Part shown: positions 56,480-64,000 of the stretch, one piece after another
Numbering within the stretch: the first letter of the stretch is position 1
How the letters are laid out: every line of letters starts with the position of its first letter
Source: Parelaphostrongylus tenuis
Taxonomy: Eukaryota > Nematoda > Chromadorea > Rhabditida > Metastrongylidae
Direction of reading: 5' to 3'
Length of the DNA: 64,000 nt
NCBI GenBank assembly: GCA_019055375.1
Contig: JAHQIW010000115.1
Location: forward strand, 62,001 to 126,000
Position numbers and translations under genes: made by a program
Notes under the pieces: model-generated
Seen by the model: only the letters and a program-made list of their open reading frames with translations
What the model was told of the DNA's origin: nothing
Databases searched by the model: none

Positions 56480-57095
56480 GATTGAATTGAAGCAACCACT
56501 GTTATTAGTATAATTTGCAGTCTCAACTCGTTAACATTAGTTCCTATACACACATGTTTTTCATTCTCATCAGCTAAGCACTTTAGCCTTCCATCGAAAA
56601 GTACAAATACTTTCGTTACTGACGCTTTTTAGAGTGATCGATTCATCATTGAACGTGGTCGGTGACATTCCGGGTGTGGTGCGGCACACTTCCTCGTTGA
56701 GTGAACGCAAAGTGCACCTCATCCCGTATGAGAGAACGACTTCCTCATCCACATACTTGTTCTCATCATCCGGTAATTCTGATTCAAACCGATATGACTT
56801 CGTCAAATTGTGATAATCACAACTGTAGCGTCTTGGAAGTTTCTTTTTCGTCAATCAGTTGTTATTTTGCTGCTTCTAGTCACCGTACTTCATATTACTG
56901 TAGTATGTGCATTTTCTTCAATATAAACCTACAAAGCTGTAAATTATCGATATTTATTCGGAAGCACTTCATCATTTTGCTGAATTTACAGTGCACTATT
57001 CCTCGATAGAACAACTTCCGCGTTGCTTTTTTTTACTCGAAATATTGATCCTATAGGACTGGCTTTTCTCTTGAGGCATCGGAAGCTTTGTAAGA
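56480..57095 (-). repeat. Acidic-ORF repeat family P, copy 3 (longest open frame)
   Basis: The minus frame 56854-56570 reads YSCDYHNLTKSYRFESELPD, DENKYVDEEVVLSYGMRCTL, RSLNEEVCRTTPGMSPTTFN and DESITLKSVSNES. Here the acidic part and LNEEVCRT are in one frame, unlike copy 1, so this copy best shows the intact order. Function unknown. Confidence 0.55.
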
Positions 57096-57099
57096 GCAT

Positions 57100-57865
57100 A
57101 TTTGAACACAAAGGTGGATATCATTTACATAATGGATCACCAACTAATCTTGACATCTTCTATATCGCAAGCAGTGTTGAGCATCCCTTCACTGGTTTAT
57201 TTTGCGGGTTTTGGTTTTACGCATTCTATAAGACTCTCAATTTCGTTTCGATCCCTGAACTTCTTATCATCAGGGGTAATATAGATTCCTGGTGCGTTCG
57301 TGCTTTCAAATTTTCATATTCATCAGTTTTCAGAGATAACTAGCACATGAGTTCTTGCGGCATGGCTTGGCTACTTCCGCCATTCCATCTTTTGCTGGCA
57401 TAAAGTAAACTCGTTCATTGATTCCACATTGCTTCGTGGCCTCACTATCCTAAACGCTTTTGAGACGAATTTTCCTTTCAAGTGCAGGCCTGTATAGAAT
57501 CCAAATTGGACGATTTCTTTAGTTGTAAACAGTAATTAGCACTGGGCACTGCGTTTTAAAATCTTTTTTCTATCATCTTTCTGGGATCTTTCTAGGATCA
57601 AAAGAAATGTCTAAGAAGAGTTTACACTTAGGATTTTTCTTGAATTCGTAAAATATCTTTTCATAACTGCGCTTTACTTCGATACACACACCTGACAACG
57701 AAAATTCTTCACTCACTGATCTTAAGTTTTTTTTTTTATTTTGCCTCTACTTCACACTTTACTTCTATATTTTATAGTTGTTATGGTTATTTTATGGTTA
57801 TCAATGGTTATTTTATGATTAAGCTGCATTGGTTTTTGTACTTTAAAAGCTGTAATTAGAAGCAA
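57100..57865. other. Intergenic, low-complexity TTATGG repeats
   Basis: 57775-57830 has several TTATGGTTAT-type repeats. Open frames here have no motifs. Confidence 0.4.
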
Positions 57866-57869
57866 TTTC

Positions 57870-58775
57870 GGCTCGGCTTCGTCTCCACATCATTTCTCAT
57901 GGAGAGTTTCTGAAATCGTTGGAAAAGTGGTAGTCGGTAGGCAAAAGGTTTAGTGAGTTTGGTGGGCAAGGGGCATTTTCGTAGCTTAACTCGTTAGCCA
58001 CTGTGGTATCGCCGTGATTTATCATGGGAAAGGATTGGTTTCTTTCTTTTGACCAATCACTGCTACTGTCGTTGAGATTTATGGTGTATTTCGCCGATAT
58101 TCTAAACCTACCTCGCCGCCATAATCGTCTCACCCTAATTCAAAAACTTCAAGCCAGCTGTGCACATTAAACGATCAGCATGACCCTTTCTTGGTGCAAT
58201 TTTTGTCTTAGAAAATACTACAGAGCTTCATCTCTGTGCAACTGCTGAGCCGATTATCATCTGTTATTACTTGCCGTCTATCACACTATAGTCGAGAAAA
58301 TGTATAATCTGGTAGCGCAGATGAGGCGCCGAGATGCCTCTAATCCGTGTTCTCTTTGAAGTATATAATTCGTACCACGTCCATTTGTCGAGCTTCTTCA
58401 ATTTTAATTATCTTCAAGCGATTCAAATAACTCAAACGATTAAATAAAGTATTCTTGAAGTTCTCAAACTCTTGAACAAGAAATTGCTTCCAGTAAACCT
58501 TTCATTACATCATTGTCAATGGCAGAGGACATCCACGACCTCCCTAATCATTAAGGTCGAATTCGCCACATTGAAATTTCCAAGCCATCGTTGCACTGAG
58601 CGTTTGCCGACACTTTCTAAGATTTGTACCGCACTATTGTTCCTAGTCGTTTTCGGAGCATAGATTCGAAGCTGAATTTGTAAGCATATTTTTGTTGAAA
58701 GTGCTCCTCTGACTTTTGGATTTTCAACCTTTACAATTATAAATCCGTAGGAAATTATAACTTTTCTCAACACGT
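57870..58775 (-). pseudogene. Mariner transposase remnant, most domains traceable
   Basis: Minus order: the helix-turn-helix end GKRSVQRWLGNFNVANSTL (about 58615-58555), the linker KLKKLDKWTWYELYTSKRTR (about 58420-58360) with HLRYQIIHFLDYSV, then HGDTTVANELSYENAPCPPN and SLNLLPTDYHFSNDFRNS (about 58010-57900), equivalent to the last catalytic block SPTDYHFFKHLDN. The lineage is distinct from the 7.7 kb copy. It is inactive. Confidence 0.65.
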
Positions 58776-59640
58776 CTATGTATTGTAATCTAATTATTTT
58801 TTATACACGCTCCACAATCACATTTAACTACGCGGATCCCTGTAATTCTAACATTCTACTCGTTTGCGGCTTTCATCGTCCCAAAGTCCTTTGAATATTT
58901 CGAGTGTTGTATTGTTGTAATATTTGTGTATACCATTGAGCGAAGGAAAGATACATAAATCAGGCTATGTGACTATACATATATTATAGCTTTCAGAAAG
59001 GAACAATTGTCGAAATCTGCAAAAATAATGTAATTACAAATCATTACTTTTCGAACAATCTACTCGCATTGCAAGAGTCGTTTTTCTTACACTATCATTT
59101 TTATACGAGATTTTAAAATTAATGTCTCACAAAGTTATCGCTATGCATCTTGCTCTGACTGATTTCCTGTTTCCAAAGATTTAACATTTCGGGCTTGTTC
59201 GATTCCATCATGGTCACAGAATATCGAGATTCTTCACTTTCTTTCACTCGATATCTTCAGAGTTTTTGATTCTTTATTTGCTAAGGTCTATTTTGATAAG
59301 AGCTTTTTGAAACTACCTCCTAGCAGTAAAAATAAAGAACTTCACTAGAATGTGATGATCCACGGTGACCTCAAACGACACGCGCCGTAGTAAGCAAGCA
59401 CACACACATATATTACGAATTTTAACATCACTGCTTTTTAGTAACGGAACACGAGATTTTTAAGAGTGAGATTTATTCAATTCAATATTGGCCGACGATT
59501 TGCTGCTTTCTCCTTCTTTGGGACATGTATAAGTCAATTTGACATAAGATTCACGTAGTCAAACACTTTCTTACAGTAGAAATAAACTTGACTCGAAAGT
59601 ATCCGTTTGCATAGCAACCAGCTTTTTCTGGAAGCCTACC
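58776..59640. other. Intergenic, nothing recognised
   Basis: AT-rich DNA with no supported feature before the PLE 2 boundary. Confidence 0.35.
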
Positions 59641-60217
59641 GTTTTAATAAATGAATATTTTCTTCTGTTTAGCCGTTTCGAGGTGTTATTGATATTATTT
59701 ATTGAATATTAGCGAAGCATTCACCAGTCAGTAATGCACCTTGAATATACAATATTCGAGGTGGCTAATGTTTCGGCGGGTCGCCTTCTTCAGAGCCTGG
59801 AAAGATCACATTGATCCATAATCCACTTGGCCAAAACCTCCATGACCCTAGCAGAAAACGTTGGAAATGATTTTTGGATCGCATAGTAAAGACTTCATTT
59901 TAAAACTTTCACTAGTTTGATGTTTGGGTCTATCAATTATTCATTAAAGACCAGCCGCATAAGGTCAGTGCATCAGTGGGCTGTGCCTAACTCAGGTCGG
60001 AAAAATTAGCCTAAGGTATTGTTCGAGGTCACGCATGATTACGAGGCACTCCCCTTTTCGGTCCATTTTCAGGCCTTAGTTATGTAACCAAAAGGCTTTT
60101 GAGGTTTTTACGCTCATCTCTCGTTCTTTCTTGTTCTGTTCTGTTCTTGTTCTTTTCCTGTTCTTGATACCTGTGCGAGGATCGTGAGTTTGACGCCGAA
60201 CATTACTCTTGCATGTT

Positions 60218-60470
60218 CTTGGTCCCTATGCGTGCCAGTGGAGTTTTTAGATCAGAGTTGCGCAACCCAACAAGGTGCTCTTCTACACAAAGGAATAGTG
60301 GCCTACCCGTTACGCCAATGTACTCATCGCCGCATGCCTCGCAAGAGATTAGATAAGTTATTCACGATCTTATGCAGTCGCCGTCTCTGCCGTTTGGGAG
60401 AACTTTGCAGTCATTGGTCTCGCAGAGGCGGTCATACAGTCGGCTGCAGACCAATTGAAGCCTTAGTGTC
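60218..60470 (-). pseudogene. PLE 2 GIY-YIG endonuclease
   Basis: The minus strand reads RLYDRLCETNDCKVLPNGRD, GDCIRS, one TGA, ITYLISCEACGDEYIGVTGR, PLFLCVEEHLVGLRNSDLKT, then ends TKNMQE. This is the PLE nuclease: paired Cys before a YLI..C..C..EYIG.TGR core and EHL helix. The usual Arg of the R..EH block is Cys here. The expected KTLEAFW tail is absent after the stop at 60216. In live elements this domain nicks the target. Confidence 0.85.
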
Positions 60471-60541
60471 TTTGGGTATATTTCAACTATTGCTAACGAA
60501 TCATCCAAACCTGCTCTTTTTTGGCACTATAATAGCTGTGC

Positions 60542-61209
60542 TTATTTCGTCAGAAACAAAAGATAGGAGAGAATTAACATGATTTTCGCCAGACTTTTGT
60601 TTGGAGGTATAGAATTTCCTTTAGAACTAACATGGGAAGCTCCTACCGTATCGTGGCCATTGGATATGGCTATTTTTCGCGCCAAGCTAAAGATTCTACC
60701 TTGTGTTCTTTTCCTGTGCACACATTCGTCGTTGTTCGGAGCATGTTCTTCAGATGCACGCGTTTTATGTGTGAAGGATGAGCTGATAGGTAGTGAACTA
60801 AGATGTTTTTGTTGCTTGGCTTTCGGTAGCATTTTGTATTGTAGGAGTTTTTGAACAGGTTGACCTGAACTTTTGAAAATGGGGACCAAATTTCTTTTGG
60901 CTTCTCACGGGTGAACTTTATGTACTCTGACTGGCTGTTCAGCAACTCAAAACGTTTGTCCATCTCTTCTTGGGTTGAGCAGACGACAAAGTATTCATCT
61001 ATATACCTACAGTAGAGTAACGGCCGGAGATCGATTATTGGGCTTTCCACCTTAGACATAAAGGCTATAGCAAGTGTTGGCGCTAGTCGTTGTCCCACGG
61101 CCAGCCCTCTGATTGAGCAATAGTTTCCGGACCATTCGAAGATTGGACAGTTTAGGCACTCTTTTGAGAGAGCCATAACCTGCCGGATGCAGAAGCCATA
61201 CATGTTCAT
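60542..61209 (-). pseudogene. PLE 2 reverse transcriptase (C-terminal two thirds)
   Basis: A long frame from 61209 reads MNMYGFCIRQVMALSKECLN, GLAVGQRLAPTLAIAFMSKV (motif B), LLYCRYIDEYFVVCSTQEEM (motif C, with D-E in place of D-D), QSEYIKFTREKPKEIWSPF and YRKPSNKNILVHYLSAHPSH. A frameshift near 60700 leads to SLARKIAISNGHDT. Motif A, upstream of 61209, was not found. The changed second Asp of motif C and the frameshift mean it is inactive. Confidence 0.88.
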
Positions 61210-61370
61210 GGTCCTTCCGTGCTCCGTTAGAAGCTCGTATATGGCTTGCTTGGCGGTATCAATAACACCTCGGAACGGCTAAACAGAAGAAAATATTCAT
61301 TTATTCAAACTATGCCGAGTTTAATGGATAGTCGGTCTTGGTATTTATTACCTACCGTTTTATTTACTTT

Positions 61371-64000
61371 GAGTCTTTCCGTTGTTTCTTGGAAACCAGG
61401 CCGACATTGGTAAGGGGACCACCTGGCTAAGGTAAGTAAAAAATCAGTTCGAGCTATAGCACGAGATCACACAACACTTTCTTAGAAAGTCTTTTTTAAA
61501 TCTAAAGGATTCAAGGAGTTGAATTCTTTGCGAGCAATTAGTAAGACATTACGTCTACTTGCATCACTTTCACAACGGTGAGGGAATCAAAGACGCATGA
61601 AGAACTTTTTACTGATCTAGTCAGCAGGCCACAATACATGGGGTAATGTTTCCATAGATAATACAGTTTATGATAAATTATTGCCATACATAATGGCATG
61701 GCTCCTCGCAATTTACAATGAAATAGCTACAATCGTGTAAGGATCGCTCTTATGAGGGATCGTTCGAGACAGAGAACGTTGCTCATTAATTATTCTTCTA
61801 AAGATAACGTGATACAGGCTTGACAACAATTTTTCCTCAGAAACAAGCTGAGCTTTGATAAAACCCTCCTGAAATCGTTACTCATAGCAAATTGTTGGCA
61901 ATTGAGTCAGTAGCCTTTTTTTTTACAACGTCTCTTTCAAGCCAGCGGCCATTTTTCATTTTTGTTCGAGTTGGTGGTCAGAAAATTTGTCACTGTTCGA
62001 CTCTAGGGAGACAATCCTGGTCATGATGAGACGACAAGTCGTCGAGAAAATTCTAATATAATGGTCGCAAACAGTACCATTCAGAGGTTACATGCCCATT
62101 TTTCTTTTGTTTCATTGATGTTTGTTGCAACCGATATTATGAATCCATAAAGGTGTGCAAGTCCGATTACGGTTTGGTCATCATTCCGCTCTCCCGTCTC
62201 TTCCTGGTTGGTTTTTCTACAGCGGTTTAATGTCTGTCATGAGAGAGTTTTGAGTACATAGTGACACATCGGTGAATGTCTCCAGTCGAGCAGCCGATTT
62301 ACTTGTATGGAACGACGTGAACCTGCCGCTGGTATGATGGGTAGCTTACGAAGAACTGTTGTAGATGTAATCAGTAGAGCTAATAAGTTAGCTAGTGATT
62401 TTGATGACTCTCCCTCTCCATACAGTTGTAGAAGCTACAATGAGGGTGCTTATTGCAAAATGAGAAGGTCAATATTTACCCTACATCACTTGATCGACTC
62501 TCTCCCAGCATCCTTCAAAACCAAATACTTCTTGATAAGAAAGTGGCACTTTTTACCAGTGACTATTCTTTCAAATATTTAAAAGGCAAAAAGCTTAAAA
62601 AAATAGTGTCAAATGCAGTGTAAAAAAGTAGCGGAAAACACTTGTGAGGAATTTTCAGGTTCCATGTACTTCGTATTGTTGCCATGTTATTGAAAATTAA
62701 CTCACTTTTTTCACTAAGGAGACATCAATTCTTCTGAGAAATTTTGAGGTCTAACTCTAATCAATAGAAATATTAGTTACTATTATTTCATGATATTTCA
62801 CAATATGCTTCTGAATTTGTTCCATTTTATTGGCGTTAATTATTTCAGTTTATTCATAGTTGACAAAATATTCAGAAAATTCACTAATTATATTTTATTT
62901 GAGTAGCTATGATCTATTCTTCGCGTTTTTTGAGGATAAAATTAAAAATCTCACAGATTCTTTGATAAAATGAATGGAGGACAAAAGAACGACTTCTTGA
63001 GAAGGTCGCTTTATTTAATGAATTCCAATTTATTATTCTGAATGCACATTACCTGGCGCAAGCTTTGCTGCACTACATAACATATTCTAAAAACATTTAG
63101 GAAGGTATAATAACCTTTACAAATGAGTAAAGTTTTGAAGTAGTATTTAAAACCATAGGACGATTAAATACCTTTTACTCTAACTTGTTTTATCTCCTTC
63201 TGTTGCTTCATTCAATCTTCACAGTAGTTGCTGTTAGCTGTGCAGAATATCGAAGATTATGATGACTGCACTGTCATAAATGTTATGGCGTTTACTTCTT
63301 ATTACTTAGACCTCTGCACTCTTTTCTCTGCAGCAGGTGGATCATAGTTCTTAGTTGAACACCTCGCTTGCTTCTCTCTTCGAAATCACCATATTGCCAG
63401 TGGATCTGTGTGAAAATCGTACTCTGATTCATGGTGAGCAGTTACTGTCCTTATGAAGAACTGAGGATGATTTAGAAAATTTATCCCAGAATTCCAGGAT
63501 GGACCAATACGACCCACCTTGAACACATTTGCAATATAGAAAAGACTTTGAGTAACAGCTGGAACCTCACGCATATGTTATTAGTAGTTAACGGTTGCGA
63601 TACGGTAGGCCGATTAAAAGGACACGCACAATATGTCAGATAAGGTAGTCATTCTTTATCTGATTTTCTGCCATTGCTTTATCCCAATGTTTCACAGTGT
63701 CCTCATTGAAGCTGAAAACTTCCTGTTTATCTAACTACAGCGCAAAGCGAAAACTTCATCTCAGAAGTAGTTAACAGGCCGGAAACGATTCCGAACTGAT
63801 TCATTTGACTTGGTTTGATTCGATTCCGACGGTGCAGAGCAGCGGTAGAATGAATTTAGAAGGTTTAGATAATAAGTTGTCGATAATCTAAAAAACATTT
63901 CTTATTATTACGATGTGAGGCTAAAATGACACTCTTTTTCGTTTATGATTCCATTCTTTGATGAGTGATTCATTTTTGGTCTTTTGTTCCCTTTTAAATC
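61371..64000. other. Intergenic, no supported gene
   Basis: A 91-codon frame at 62307-62582 (+) has a Ser/Arg-rich start but no recognised domain. Frames at 63386-63574 (-) are unsupported. No repeats were recognised. Confidence 0.3.

Larger units (their letters stand above)
59640..61370 (-). mobile_element. Penelope-like element 2 (best preserved)
   Basis: Terminal segments are inverted: AATGAATATTTTCTTCTGTT and GCCGTTTCGAGGTGTTATTG (59650-59691) against CAATAACACCTCGGAACGGC and AACAGAAGAAAATATTCATT (61259-61301). Inside, on the minus strand, are the reverse transcriptase and then the GIY-YIG nuclease, the normal PLE order. The left end also has GGCTAATGTTTCGG...CTTCAGAGCC, the minimal-hammerhead-like terminus. 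The N-terminal part of the RT is missing, so it is 5' truncated or internally deleted. Confidence 0.85.

Noticed and set aside
60184..60582. 132-codon + strand open frame
   Set aside because: It is antisense to the PLE 2 GIY-YIG nuclease, which has recognisable motifs on the minus strand.

Overview
The window looks like a repeat-dense, AT-rich stretch of nematode chromosome. The evidence is short GT-AG introns with TTTCAG-type acceptors, Penelope-like (PLE), RTE-type LINE and mariner fragments typical of parasitic clade V worms, and tRNA-derived SINEs. A strongylid such as a hookworm is my inference; no single gene proves the species. Host coding sequence is sparse, and most of the DNA is mobile-element debris of different ages.

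Host genes. At 2081-2575 (+) are the last two exons of a small Ly6/ET-like gene. At 22970-25425 (+) and 34183-35930 (-) are two convergent paralogues encoding an unrecognised small Cys-rich type I membrane protein, with homologous exons of equal size (92 nt and 63 nt). The minus copy has a damaged exon-1 donor and lacks the ATG of its sister.

Mobile elements. PLE coding remnants lie at 12.2-15.1 kb (+), 31.4-32.6 kb (two fragments in opposite orientation), 40.8-41.5 kb (+) and 59.6-61.4 kb (-, best preserved, reverse transcriptase plus GIY-YIG nuclease). PLE ends are scattered elsewhere. LINE remnants lie at 1-720 and 42.5-43.2 kb. Mariner remnants lie at 3.0, 7.7, 9.9, 43.8 and 57.9-58.8 kb. 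Three tRNA-derived SINE families and two unclassified coding-like repeat families fill much of the rest.

The most striking content is a set of type I hammerhead self-cleaving ribozymes (HHR), recognised by the CUGANGA core, a stem II hairpin, GAAA, a tiny stem III ending in GUA or UAUA, and a matching stem I. At least eight have a complete or near-complete core, and several more are decayed. They sit inside small non-coding elements that look like metazoan retrozymes or non-autonomous PLEs. One (46517-47110) is a tandem dimer of a 267-nt monomer with a 13-bp target duplication. One (50390-50773) is a 283-nt monomer plus a 77-nt repeat with a 12-bp duplication. One (32738-33299) is a 318-nt monomer with an inverted 5' piece and an 11-bp duplication. 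Related head-to-head elements sit in an intron of each Cys-rich paralogue. PLEs in the same window could supply the enzymes that move these elements; that link is inference.
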